A stretch of 26,052 nt of DNA from Desulfarculales bacterium UBA696 (GTDB taxonomy: Bacteria; Desulfobacterota; Syntrophobacteria; Syntrophobacterales; Syntrophobacteraceae). Below, piece by piece: positions 14,443-22,380 of this stretch. The stretch covers positions 1 to 26,052 of the forward strand of contig DBMO01000035.1 in NCBI GenBank assembly GCA_002298995.1, read 5' to 3'. Position 1 is the first letter of the stretch. Every line of letters begins with the position of its first letter. Below the pieces are notes generated by a model that saw nothing but the letters and a program-made list of their open reading frames with translations, had not been told where the DNA came from and did no database searches. Position numbers and translations under genes: made by a program.

Positions 14443-14964
14443 ATGCTACTTCGCGGCTATACCAAAGAATTTATCCGTCCGGAATGCAGGCCGGAGGCGC
14501 AGTCGGTACATTTGGTGGCACATCTCGACCAGGATATCGGCGCGGCACTTCCATATCTCAATGCGACACTCGGGGGCTTCCAATACATCAAAGATCCTCC
14601 TACCATCTCATTTAAGCTTCACGGGAAACTCATCGCAACCCATGGCAGGAAAATCTGCGTGAATGCGCTTAAAGATCAGGCGGAAGGGGAGAAGATCCTT
14701 GAGTGGCTAAAAAAGGAGATAAATGACGCATGGGAGCACCGGGCGGATATTGAGCCGATATTCGAAAGCACTCCAAAACCCAAAGTGATCGATATACTCA
14801 GGCTGTTGCCGAAAACCAACTGTGGAGAGTGCGGATTGGCTACCTGCATGCTTTTCGCCGTACAGGCTTCAGAGGGCGGGAAAGGTCCCGAGAACTGCCC
14901 CCAATTGAGTTCTGATTACAGAGCAAAACTCGAAAACTATTTGGGACATTTTCGATTCGATTGA
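14443..14964 (+). CDS. Fe-S domain protein of the ars operon (PF04060-like C-terminus)
   Basis: A 173-residue soluble protein. The C-terminal ~60 residues match the [4Fe-4S] domain seen in corrinoid Fe-S proteins: LLPKTNCGECGLATCMLFA, then NCPQLS, giving Cys127, Cys130, Cys135 and Cys152. The N-terminal ~100 residues are an alpha/beta domain that I recognise only as occurring with this Fe-S domain; it contains Cys15 and Cys72. ATG 14443 follows AGGAGTAAGGGG. It lies between the small thioredoxin and arsC, in tight operon spacing. The function is unknown. An electron-transfer or arsenic methyl-group role is speculation from the Fe-S homology and ArsP neighbour. Confidence 0.75.
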   Translation: MLLRGYTKEFIRPECRPEAQSVHLVAHLDQDIGAALPYLNATLGGFQYIKDPPTISFKLHGKLIATHGRKICVNALKDQAEGEKILEWLKKEINDAWEHRADIEPIFESTPKPKVIDILRLLPKTNCGECGLATCMLFAVQASEGGKGPENCPQLSSDYRAKLENYLGHFRFD

Positions 14965-14975
14965 TAGAGGCGGCA

Positions 14976-15422
14976 ATGGGAAAATTACCTGAAAAATTAA
15001 AAGTGCTTTATTTGTGCACCGGAAATTCATGCCGCAGCCAAATGGCCGAGGCATGGACACGAAATTTGAAAGGAGAGTCGATTGAAGCGCATTCGGCGGG
15101 AGTGCGCCAAAAGGGAGTTGACCAAAGGGCAATAAAGGTCATGGCCGAATCGGGAGTTGACATCTCAAGCCAAAGCTCAAAAACAATTGATGCAATAGCA
15201 AATCTGGAATTCGATTATGTTATCACCCTGTGTGACAATGCTCGTGAATCATGTCCTTTTTTCCCAGCCAAGACCAGAGTCCTGCATGTCGGCTTCGATG
15301 ATCCGCCGGCGCTTGCCGCAAATGCTCGAACAGACGAAGAAGCAATGGTCCATTACCGGCGCGTGCGCGACGAAATTAGGCAATTCGTGGAAACATTACC
15401 TGACAGTTTAGGAGGGAAATAA
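14976..15422 (+). CDS. arsC: Arsenate reductase, thioredoxin-coupled (low-molecular-weight phosphatase type)
   Basis: It reduces arsenate to arsenite in the cytosol, using a thiol cascade regenerated by thioredoxin. The 148-residue protein has the P-loop LCTGNSCRS with the nucleophile Cys14, plus Cys86 and Cys93 (LCDNARESCP), corresponding to the three catalytic cysteines of Staphylococcus ArsC. FDDPPAL supplies the Asp/Pro loop. ATG 14976 follows AGAGG; a TTG at 14961 overlapping the previous stop is possible but has no better ribosome binding site. Its stop overlaps the ribosome binding region of acr3, so reduction and export are translationally coupled. It depends on thioredoxin rather than glutaredoxin, which suits the redox proteins in this operon. 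Confidence 0.94.
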   Translation: MGKLPEKLKVLYLCTGNSCRSQMAEAWTRNLKGESIEAHSAGVRQKGVDQRAIKVMAESGVDISSQSSKTIDAIANLEFDYVITLCDNARESCPFFPAKTRVLHVGFDDPPALAANARTDEEAMVHYRRVRDEIRQFVETLPDSLGGK

Positions 15423-15423
15423 A

Positions 15424-16518
15424 GTGACAACTGAATCCATCACCAGGCGCCTTTCTTTTTTGGACCGATATCTGACGCTCTGGATATTTTTGGCAATGTT
15501 CGTTGGTGTGGGAGGAGGCTTTCTCTATCCAAACATCAGGAATGTCATTAACTATTTTCAGGTCGGAACGACAAATATACCGATTGCGATCGGACTGATA
15601 CTGATGATGTATCCTCCCCTGGCCAAGGTCAAATATGAACAGCTTGGGCAGGTATTTCGCAATTACAAGGTCCTCGCGCTCTCGCTTATTCAGAACTGGG
15701 TCATCGGCCCGATTCTGATGTTCGTATTGGCGATAAGTTTCCTGTCCGGCTTCCACGAGTACATGGTAGGGCTAATTCTGATTGGGCTCGCCAGGTGCAT
15801 CGCCATGGTTATCGTGTGGAACGACCTGGCCGCGGGAGACCGGGAATATTGCGCGGGGCTTGTTGCCTTCAACTCCATATTTCAGGTCCTGTTTTTCTCG
15901 GCTTACGCCTACGTACTCATTACCGTGGTGCCGCGCTGGCTGGGACTTGCCGGCGCTGTAGTCGATATTTCAATGCGGCAGATCGCTGAAAGTGTTTTCA
16001 TATACCTTGGGATACCATTTATCGCTGGTATGATTTCCAGATTTGCGGGGCTAAAAATAAAGGGCCGACAGTGGTATGAGGAGAAATTTATTCCCCGGAT
16101 TAGTCCTATCACTCTTATAGCCCTGCTGTTCACGATATTGGTCATGTTCTCCCTAAAGGGGGAATACATTGTCCAGCTTCCTTTCGATGTAATACGGGTG
16201 GCAATCCCGCTCTGCGTCTACTTCACGATTATGTTCTTTGTTTCCTTTTATCTGTCAATGAAAGTTGGCGCCACTTATGAACAGACCACGACCCTCAGTT
16301 TTACGGCGGCTTCGAATAATTTTGAACTCGCTATTGCGGTTGCCGTGGCCGTCTTTGGAATCAATTCAGGGCAGGCCTTCGCAGCCGTTATCGGTCCGCT
16401 GGTGGAGGTTCCCGTCCTGATTGCACTGGTCAATGTAGCTCTGTGGTTAAAGAGGAAATACTTTCCTTACGCTGTCCAGACCCCGACAGGAGTCTGCCAT
16501 ATGACATGCGAAATGTAG
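15424..16518 (+). CDS. acr3: Arsenite efflux permease Acr3
   Basis: A 364-residue inner-membrane arsenite (and possibly antimonite) exporter of the BART superfamily with about ten helices. Family features include LTLWIFLAMFVGVGGGFLYP near the start and GLARCIAMVIVWNDLAAGD with the essential Cys125. Also visible are the loop TTLSFTAASNNFELAIAVAVA and PLVEVPVLIALV near the end. The start is GTG at 15424, one base after the arsC stop, with AGGAGGG placed correctly. The C-terminus carries an extra CHMTC pair that is not needed for the fold and could bind As(III). It exports the product of ArsC. Confidence 0.95.
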   Translation: MTTESITRRLSFLDRYLTLWIFLAMFVGVGGGFLYPNIRNVINYFQVGTTNIPIAIGLILMMYPPLAKVKYEQLGQVFRNYKVLALSLIQNWVIGPILMFVLAISFLSGFHEYMVGLILIGLARCIAMVIVWNDLAAGDREYCAGLVAFNSIFQVLFFSAYAYVLITVVPRWLGLAGAVVDISMRQIAESVFIYLGIPFIAGMISRFAGLKIKGRQWYEEKFIPRISPITLIALLFTILVMFSLKGEYIVQLPFDVIRVAIPLCVYFTIMFFVSFYLSMKVGATYEQTTTLSFTAASNNFELAIAVAVAVFGINSGQAFAAVIGPLVEVPVLIALVNVALWLKRKYFPYAVQTPTGVCHMTCEM

Positions 16519-16533
16519 CGGAGGAGGTGCTGA

Positions 16534-16929
16534 TTGAGTAAAATAGGATTTCTCGCTGTTGTTGCGCTCCTCTTGGGATTCAGTTTCTCTCTTGCCGCAG
16601 GAGAATCATTATCATCAATTCCCGAAATTCCAGCAAAAAACATGGTCACCATGGTCGATATCGGGGCAAAAGAATGCATACCCTGTAAAATGATGGCCCC
16701 AATTATGGAATCCCTTGAAAAAGAATACCAGGGCAGAGCCGCTATCATCTTCATTGACGTTTGGAAAAACCGCGATCAGGGGAAAAGATTTGGAATCAGG
16801 TCAATCCCGACACAGATTTTTTATGACAAGACCGGTAAAGAAGTTTATCGCCATGAGGGATTTCTCAGCGAAGAAAACATAGTAGCAAAACTATCGGATC
16901 TTGGCGTAACCGCGGCGGGTTCAAAATAA
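16534..16929 (+). CDS. Exported thioredoxin-family protein
   Basis: A 131-residue thioredoxin fold with a Sec signal peptide or N-terminal anchor (KIGFLAVVALLLGFSFSLAAG), so the redox centre is periplasmic. The active site is ECIPCKMM (Cys48, Cys51), a CIPC rather than the CGPC of thioredoxin. The cis-Pro lies in GIRSIPTQIFYD. The start is TTG at 16534, preceded by GGAGGAGG. It sits between acr3 and a CcdA-type membrane protein, the usual source of electrons for periplasmic thioredoxins. Its target is unknown. A reductant for periplasmic thiols damaged by exported arsenite is one possibility. Confidence 0.88.
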   Translation: MSKIGFLAVVALLLGFSFSLAAGESLSSIPEIPAKNMVTMVDIGAKECIPCKMMAPIMESLEKEYQGRAAIIFIDVWKNRDQGKRFGIRSIPTQIFYDKTGKEVYRHEGFLSEENIVAKLSDLGVTAAGSK

Positions 16930-16963
16930 ATACAGATTCCTACCGTCCACCGGAGAGCGAGTA

Positions 16964-17671
16964 TTGGACCAGATCCTGTTAATGATAAACAAGTGGATGC
17001 TGACCGGGACGGCCCTGGCCGCCCTGGGCTGCTTTTTGTGGGGAATGGTGAGCGTTGCCCTAAGCCCTTGTCACATGGCTTCCATTCCCCTCATTGTCTC
17101 TTATGTAGCCGGTCAGGATAAGGCACTAAATGCAAGACAAGCTGCCTGTTTCGCTGGAATGTTTACGATTGGACTCTTTATAACTATAGCCGGAGTTGGT
17201 ATAGCATGTTCGCTTCTTGGCAGAATGCTCGGCGAAATAGGACCTTATTGGACTATTCTGGTCGGAGCGATTCTTATTTGGGTCTCTTTGGATATGATGG
17301 GGGTCCCGGGTTGTTCCCTGTCCGGCAGCCTCATGGGGAAGATCAGGATTAAAGGTTTGTTGGGCGCATTCATACTCGGGCTGGCCTACGGAGTCTTGTC
17401 CGGCTCGTGTACCTTCGGCTTCATTGCTCCAATCCTTGCCATTATCACCATTCAGCAGAAGATAATTACCGGTGCTGTATACATCGTTCTTTTCAGTATT
17501 GGTCATTGTATCCCGATTGCGGTGGCGGGAAGCTCAACGGCGAAGGTTAGAAAACTTCTCGAGAACAGTTCTTTTCATGAAGGGAGCCGCTGGTTCAGGA
17601 AGTGCGCCGGTGCCGTAATTGGCATACTTGGGTTGTATTTCGTTTTAAGGCCTTTTATCGGAATTTCATGA
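16964..17671 (+). CDS. CcdA/DsbD-type membrane thiol-disulfide transporter
   Basis: A 235-residue inner-membrane protein with six hydrophobic helices, matching CcdA. The two cysteines that carry electrons across the membrane are visible: SPCHMASIPLIV (Cys36) in the first helix and GVLSGSCTFGFIAP (Cys149) in the fourth, at symmetric positions. The start is TTG at 16964 with GGAGAG six bases upstream. An ATG at 16982 is the alternative. Electrons would come from a cytosolic thioredoxin-fold protein and go to the exported thioredoxin encoded just upstream. The stop overlaps the next ATG (ATGA), so it is translationally coupled to the following CxxC protein, which is its likely cytosolic partner. 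Confidence 0.88.
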   Translation: MDQILLMINKWMLTGTALAALGCFLWGMVSVALSPCHMASIPLIVSYVAGQDKALNARQAACFAGMFTIGLFITIAGVGIACSLLGRMLGEIGPYWTILVGAILIWVSLDMMGVPGCSLSGSLMGKIRIKGLLGAFILGLAYGVLSGSCTFGFIAPILAIITIQQKIITGAVYIVLFSIGHCIPIAVAGSSTAKVRKLLENSSFHEGSRWFRKCAGAVIGILGLYFVLRPFIGIS

Positions 17672-18210
17672 AAGCTTCCCTTATGGCAGATAGAGACATC
17701 ACTCAAATTAAAGTCGGACAATTCGGGGTAGGAATCATAGGGATGAAGGCGTTGATGGAAGAAATGGCCAAAACTCATGCTGAAATGCCTGATAATGAAA
17801 TTGGCTCCTTCATGCTGGAGCGGTTGGGAAAGAACAACTACATCCCGACCAGCGCCAAGGAGGAGTACGGGCAAGCATTTGCCCGGGAGTTTCGAAGATA
17901 TCTTGGCAAACCCTACACTGAAGAAGCCGGTACGGGGATCGAAGTAAGAATTCTCAGCACGGGGTGTTGCAACCAGTGTCAGGATCTCATGCGGATAACC
18001 ATGGAAGTACTTACGGAAATCGATCTTCCCGCGAGTGTCGATCATGTGACGGACATAAAAGAGATCGCCCGCCGAGGTATAATGGGAACTCCGGCGCTCC
18101 TCATCAATGGGAAGGTTGTTTTCGTGGGAAGCATCCCTCCCAGGGAAAAAATAAAGAAATGGCTTATTGAGGCCGGCCGGTTCCGCGAATCTTCGACCCC
18201 CAAAGAATGA
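17668..18210 (+). CDS. Two-domain protein with C-terminal thioredoxin fold (CCNQC)
   Basis: The 180-residue protein starts at the ATG overlapping the ccdA-type stop; ATG 17683 is an alternative. Residues 8-85 form a helical domain with the segment VGQFGVGIIGMKALMEEMA, seen with small redox proteins of anaerobes and archaea but without a firm function. Residues 91-170 are a TM0996-type thioredoxin fold: IEVRILSTGCCNQCQDLM (Cys101, Cys104 as the CxxC, with an extra Cys100), then the cis-Pro region RGIMGTPALLINGKVVFVGSIP. It resembles the small CxxC protein at 14171. No signal peptide is present, so it is cytosolic and could feed electrons to the CcdA-like protein. It is the last gene of the arsenic operon. 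Confidence 0.8.
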   Translation: MKASLMADRDITQIKVGQFGVGIIGMKALMEEMAKTHAEMPDNEIGSFMLERLGKNNYIPTSAKEEYGQAFAREFRRYLGKPYTEEAGTGIEVRILSTGCCNQCQDLMRITMEVLTEIDLPASVDHVTDIKEIARRGIMGTPALLINGKVVFVGSIPPREKIKKWLIEAGRFRESSTPKE

Positions 18211-18234
18211 ACTATCTTCCTGAAAACAGCGTGC

Positions 18235-18288
18235 TATAATTTCTTATGTAACACTGTGGGAGGTTTAACGGACATGTTACATAAGAAA
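18235..18288 (+). promoter_or_regulatory. TATAAT box and 14-bp inverted repeat around a start codon
   Basis: A perfect -10 box TATAAT (18235-18240) abuts an inverted repeat whose arms TTTCTTATGTAACA (18240-18253) and TGTTACATAAGAAA (18275-18288) match over all 14 bases. The 21-base loop holds the ribosome binding site GGGAGG. The ATG at 18274 starts at the loop edge and its T and G lie in the right arm. There is no good -35 box. It may be an operator for a dimeric repressor or an RNA hairpin controlling translation. Confidence 0.6.
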
Positions 18289-18720
18289 GCAAACCAAATA
18301 AACATCGATTTACAGGGATCGGAGTCTTATACGGTCGGTAAAATGGGTGGCAACGCTGGAGAGGCGGATGGGGTCGAGCAGATTCCCGTCAAGCCCGGCC
18401 GTGAACTCATTGAGGTGGGCCGCCATGGTGCGAAGTGCTACCGGTTCGAGAAGACCAGGTGCGGAAAAAAGGGCTGCCGTTGTGCCGCGGGAGAGTTACA
18501 CGGTCCCTATTGGTACGCCTACTACCGGGAAAACGGACGGATGCGGTGCGAGTACGTTGGAAAGAAGCTGCCTGAGCAGGCAAGCCTCGAAAACCGTGCG
18601 CGAATGGCCTGCAAGATCTCGGAAGCCGAACGCGAGAGGGCCGCTCAAATAGTTGCAAAGGTTAAGGATACACTTTATAGGGTCAGGGGACCTCTGAATA
18701 ATCCCGCAATCGGCGACTAA
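18274..18720 (+). CDS. Small Cys-cluster protein, DUF6788-like
   Basis: A 148-residue soluble protein. The core at about residues 50-100 has the pattern RCGKKGCRCAAGELHGPYW, then RCEYVGKKLPE, which I recognise as the DUF6788 type found in many bacteria without known function. The Cys cluster could bind zinc. The first 40 residues are variable and polar. A C-terminal helix (SEAERERAAQIVAKVKDTLY) follows. ATG 18274 is used because GGGAGG lies ten bases upstream; a GTG at 18256 would put the ribosome binding site inside the gene. It follows the arsenic operon by 63 bases but has its own -10 box, so it may be independent. Confidence 0.7.
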   Translation: MLHKKANQINIDLQGSESYTVGKMGGNAGEADGVEQIPVKPGRELIEVGRHGAKCYRFEKTRCGKKGCRCAAGELHGPYWYAYYRENGRMRCEYVGKKLPEQASLENRARMACKISEAERERAAQIVAKVKDTLYRVRGPLNNPAIGD

Positions 18721-18748
18721 AACAAATAACCGGAAAAGGAGCCATCAC

Positions 18749-19189
18749 ATGCCCCTTCGAAAACCGCATGGTTTGATCCTGATGGCTGACGACGATGAGG
18801 ACGATTGCCTGATCGTCCGAGATGCCCTGGGGGAGTTGAGTGTTGAAGCCGACATCCGCTTTGCGCATGACGGTCAAATGCTGATGGATTATCTTTCTTC
18901 CTGTGCGAGAGATGGTAAACCCCGCCCGGACCTCATCATGCTTGACCTCAACATGCCCAATAAGAGCGGTCGCGAGGCGCTGCGGGAGATGAAGGCCAAT
19001 ACCATTTTTAAATCCATTCCCGTAGTCATCTTCTCGACCTCATCCGACCAGGCGGACATTAACTTTTGCTACAAGAACGGAGCTAGTTCATATATTAAGA
19101 AAAACCTTAGCTTTACAGACATCATTGAAGTAATGAGACTCCTTTGCGGCTACTGGTTTAGTGCCGTTTCCCTCCCCACTGCGCCCTGA
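18749..19189 (+). CDS. Single-domain response regulator (Rcp1-like)
   Basis: A 146-residue receiver domain with no output domain. Acidic residues are at 14-16 (MADDDEDD). The phosphoacceptor is Asp66 in IMLDLNMPNKSG, the switch Ser/Thr lies in VIFSTSS and the conserved Lys in SYIKK. This short form, with a DDD acid cluster, is typical of regulators paired with phytochrome-like or SHDLQEPLR-type histidine kinases such as the one encoded downstream. ATG 18749 follows AAAAGGAG. It probably acts as a phosphorelay intermediate or by protein contact. It starts 28 bases after the previous gene. Confidence 0.9.
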   Translation: MPLRKPHGLILMADDDEDDCLIVRDALGELSVEADIRFAHDGQMLMDYLSSCARDGKPRPDLIMLDLNMPNKSGREALREMKANTIFKSIPVVIFSTSSDQADINFCYKNGASSYIKKNLSFTDIIEVMRLLCGYWFSAVSLPTAP

Positions 19190-19331
19190 CCTGTCCCGAT
19201 GAAGGTTTTTCGGTATGGCGCGGAATCGACCAGAGGCCGAGCGCACCCGCGTTCGCCGTCAACCGAAAGCAGTCGGTCCAAGATCATGGATGGATAGTTT
19301 CAAGACCCCATCATGCCAGGGTAAGGAAGCC

Positions 19332-22300
19332 ATGAAATACAAGGATGCGAAGAATAGGAATAAAGAGGTCCCCTCCGGGAGTCCCGAAGCAAGGGGAGTT
19401 TTTCCCGTTGTGGCCATTGGGACTTCGGCCGGAGGTCTCGAAGCCCTGCAGAATTTCTTCGACCACATGGACTCCGATGCAGGTATGGCTTTCGTGGTCA
19501 TCCAGCATGTGAGCGCCGAGGGGAAGAGCATGCTGGGTTCTCTTCTCGAGAAGCACACCAAAATGGAAGTGCTGAGCGCTCAAGACCGGATGCCCGTTAG
19601 ACCAAACCACGTCTACCTCAACCCTCCCGGTTTCGATGTCTCCCTCTTTAACGGCGAGCTTCTTCTGACGGACCCGGAAAGGGCCCGCGGAGCGAACTTT
19701 CCCATCGACCACTTCTTCCGCTCCGTTGCCGCGGACCAGGGGCCTAGGTCGGTTTGCGTGGTGCTCTCCGGAACGGGAAGTGACGGCACGCTTGGCCTTC
19801 GGGCCGTCAAGGAGGCGGGCGGACTCACCATTGTTCAGGACCCCGAGCAGGCAAAATTTGAGGGTATGCCGCGAAACGCCATCGACACCGGCTTGGTCGA
19901 CATGGTGCTTCCGGTCGAGAATATGCCCAGGGAACTCCTGGGCTATATGGGCCAGCCTTACTTCAAGACATCGTTGGAGAGCGAAACCGACGAGAAGCTC
20001 TTCGTCGATCAGGTGCAAAAGATCCTCCTCCTGCTTCGCTCCACTACGGGAAGGGATTTCACCCATTACAAGCAAAACACCATCCGCCGAAGGATAAAGC
20101 GGCGCATGGCTATCCACAAGATCGAGGACGCAAGGGACTACCACCGCTATCTTAGGGAAAACCCGACCGAGGTCAACCGCCTGTTCAAAGAGCTGCTTAT
20201 CCTGGTTACGAGATTTTTTAGAGACCCCAAGGCCTTTGAGGTTCTTTCAGAAAGGGTCATTCCCGACTTTCTCCGCCGCAGGGAGGACGATGAGCCCGTG
20301 CGGGTGTGGGTCCCGGCCTGTGCCACCGGGGAGGAGGCCGTATCGATTGCCATCGTTCTGGAGGAATCCATGGAGGGCTTGAACCTGAGAGTACCTTACC
20401 AGGTCTTCGCAACGGATCTCGACCCCGAGGCGATCCAGCGTGCCAGGGCCTGCGAATACCCCGAGGCCATCGAGGCGGATTTATCCAAAGAGCGGCTCAA
20501 GCGCTTTTTTGTGAAAAGCGACCACACCTACAAGCTTAAAACGGAGATACGTGAGCGCCTGGTCTTTGCCGTCCAAGACCTCGTCTCCGATCCCCCTTTT
20601 TCAAAGCTCGATCTGGTAAGCTGCCGAAATGTCCTCATCTACATGGACAACATCCTCCAGCAGAAAGTGCTGAATCTCTTTCACTATACCCTCAATCAGA
20701 ATGGGTACCTCATGCTCGGCACCTCCGAGACCATCGGGGGATCTTCCGATCTTTTCAGTGCGGTCGATATCAAATCAAAGATCTTCAAAACTAAAAAGGT
20801 GCTCTTACCCAGAGCGCTTCCCGGGCTTGCATATCGGGACAGCGCTCCATCCAGGCCCGGCATCCGCGGCAAGGGCATCGTCACCCGCAAGAGCGCACGG
20901 GAGATCGTGGAAAAGATCGTACTCGATGAGTACGCACCCGCGTGCGTTCTTGTAGACGAAAAGTTTGAGATCCTCTACTTCCAGGGCTTTGCTCGAAAAT
21001 ACCTCTGGACCCCGAAAGGGGAGCCGAGCTTTAACCTCCTCAAGATGGCCCCCGACCAGCTTCGGGACAGGCTGCCTCTGGCGCTCCAGAAGGTCCTGAG
21101 GGAAGGTGTCGGGTCCATTACCCTGAAGGGAGTCGAGATCAAGCAAAATGGCAATTCGAGATATGTCGATGTGACCATTCGATCCGTTGAAGTGAAACCG
21201 GATGCGCAAGCCCTGTTGTTGGTCGTGTTCGCCGAGACTATTCCTTCGATACTGTCCAAACCGGCCAGGAAGAAAGTAACCGGGGCCGGGGAAGCCGATT
21301 CTCGCATAACCGGCCTCGAGCAGGAACTCCTGGGCACCAGGGAGAACCTTCAGGCGACCATAGAAGAGCTCGAAGCTTCCAACGAGGAGCTCAAATCGAC
21401 CAACGAAGAGCTCCAGTCGGCAAACGAGGAGCTCCAGAGCATGAACGAAGAGGTGGAAACCGCCAAGGAAGAGCTCCAGTCGGTCAACGAAGAACTCACT
21501 ACAGTTAACTCCGAGCTTCAGGCCAAGGTGGACGAACTTAACGCGATCAGCAATGATACCAACAATCTCCTTGCCAGTACCGAGATAGGCACGATCTTTC
21601 TCGATGGCGACCTTCGCATCAAGCGCTTCACCCCCTCCATGACACGCCTCTTCAGCCTCATCCCATCCGATGTCGGCCGCTCCATCCGGGATATTACCAC
21701 GAAGGTTAACAGTGAGAGACTCTTCACCGATGCACAGACGGTCATAGACACGCTCCAAGCCAAAGAGAGCGAAATCCGGAGCGAGGACGACAAGTGGTTT
21801 GCGGTCCGCATCCTTCCCTACCGCACCAAAGAGAACGTCATAGAGGGGATCGTGATCACTCTCTCCGATATTACCCGGGTGAAGGTTGCCGAGGAGTCGA
21901 TGCGTGAGGCCAGAGTTTATGCCGAGAGCATCGTTGAAACGGTGCGCGAGCCCCTGATCGCTCTCGATGGCAAACTAACCGTAGCCTCCGCCAATCAGGC
22001 GTTCTATCGCACCTTTAATGTTAAGCGAGAAGATACGGAGGGGAAACGCATTTATGACCTGGGCAGCGGCCAGTGGGACATTCCGGAACTTCGGGAGATC
22101 CTGGAGCGCATCATCGCCGAGAACTCCGCTTTTGAGGATTTTGAGGTCGAGCACGAATTCCCTGGTATCGGCCACAAGAAGATGATCCTCAATGCCCGGA
22201 GGATCGACCGCGAGAACGGGCGGCCTCAAATGATACTCCTGGCAATGGAAGACATTACCGGGAAGGCTCGAAGAGAGGCGGAGCTTGAAAGAGCGGTGAA

Positions 22301-22367
22301 AGAACTCGAAGCCCGGCTTCAAGCAATGGGAGCCGCTCGAATGGAAAAAGGCCAATCCGCATTATGA
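19332..22367 (+). CDS. CheB-CheR fusion with coiled coil and PAS domains
   Basis: A 1011-residue multidomain signalling protein. Residues 25-210 are a CheB methylesterase domain with the triad Ser32 (GTSAGG), His59 (IQHVS) and Asp151 (GTGSDGT). About 220-480 is a CheR methyltransferase: VTRFFRDPKAFEVL, the SAM loop VPACATGEEAVSIA, FATDLDPEAI and SCRNVLIYM. A PAS-like segment follows, then a long coiled coil of EELxSxNEELQS repeats, then two PAS domains. There is no receiver domain and no kinase domain. ATG 19332 with AAGGA upstream gives a normal N-terminus. ATG 19215 would add 39 basic residues without family match. These proteins usually work with a kinase and regulator encoded alongside, as here, rather than with classical flagellar chemotaxis. 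No che genes are near. Confidence 0.92.
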   Translation: MKYKDAKNRNKEVPSGSPEARGVFPVVAIGTSAGGLEALQNFFDHMDSDAGMAFVVIQHVSAEGKSMLGSLLEKHTKMEVLSAQDRMPVRPNHVYLNPPGFDVSLFNGELLLTDPERARGANFPIDHFFRSVAADQGPRSVCVVLSGTGSDGTLGLRAVKEAGGLTIVQDPEQAKFEGMPRNAIDTGLVDMVLPVENMPRELLGYMGQPYFKTSLESETDEKLFVDQVQKILLLLRSTTGRDFTHYKQNTIRRRIKRRMAIHKIEDARDYHRYLRENPTEVNRLFKELLILVTRFFRDPKAFEVLSERVIPDFLRRREDDEPVRVWVPACATGEEAVSIAIVLEESMEGLNLRVPYQVFATDLDPEAIQRARACEYPEAIEADLSKERLKRFFVKSDHTYKLKTEIRERLVFAVQDLVSDPPFSKLDLVSCRNVLIYMDNILQQKVLNLFHYTLNQNGYLMLGTSETIGGSSDLFSAVDIKSKIFKTKKVLLPRALPGLAYRDSAPSRPGIRGKGIVTRKSAREIVEKIVLDEYAPACVLVDEKFEILYFQGFARKYLWTPKGEPSFNLLKMAPDQLRDRLPLALQKVLREGVGSITLKGVEIKQNGNSRYVDVTIRSVEVKPDAQALLLVVFAETIPSILSKPARKKVTGAGEADSRITGLEQELLGTRENLQATIEELEASNEELKSTNEELQSANEELQSMNEEVETAKEELQSVNEELTTVNSELQAKVDELNAISNDTNNLLASTEIGTIFLDGDLRIKRFTPSMTRLFSLIPSDVGRSIRDITTKVNSERLFTDAQTVIDTLQAKESEIRSEDDKWFAVRILPYRTKENVIEGIVITLSDITRVKVAEESMREARVYAESIVETVREPLIALDGKLTVASANQAFYRTFNVKREDTEGKRIYDLGSGQWDIPELREILERIIAENSAFEDFEVEHEFPGIGHKKMILNARRIDRENGRPQMILLAMEDITGKARREAELERAVKELEARLQAMGAARMEKGQSAL

Positions 22368-22380
22368 TGGGATTTCAACG

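Noticed and set aside
21325..21540. Repetitive GAGCTC-rich DNA that looks like a tandem repeat
   Set aside because: It encodes the EELxSxNEELQS coiled coil typical of CheB-CheR-PAS proteins; repeats are imperfect and in frame, so this is not CRISPR or a mobile element.
19311..21758. Long minus-strand open frames opposite the CheB-CheR-PAS gene
   Set aside because: They are shadows of a well-conserved multidomain gene, and their translations show reversed repeats of the coiled coil.
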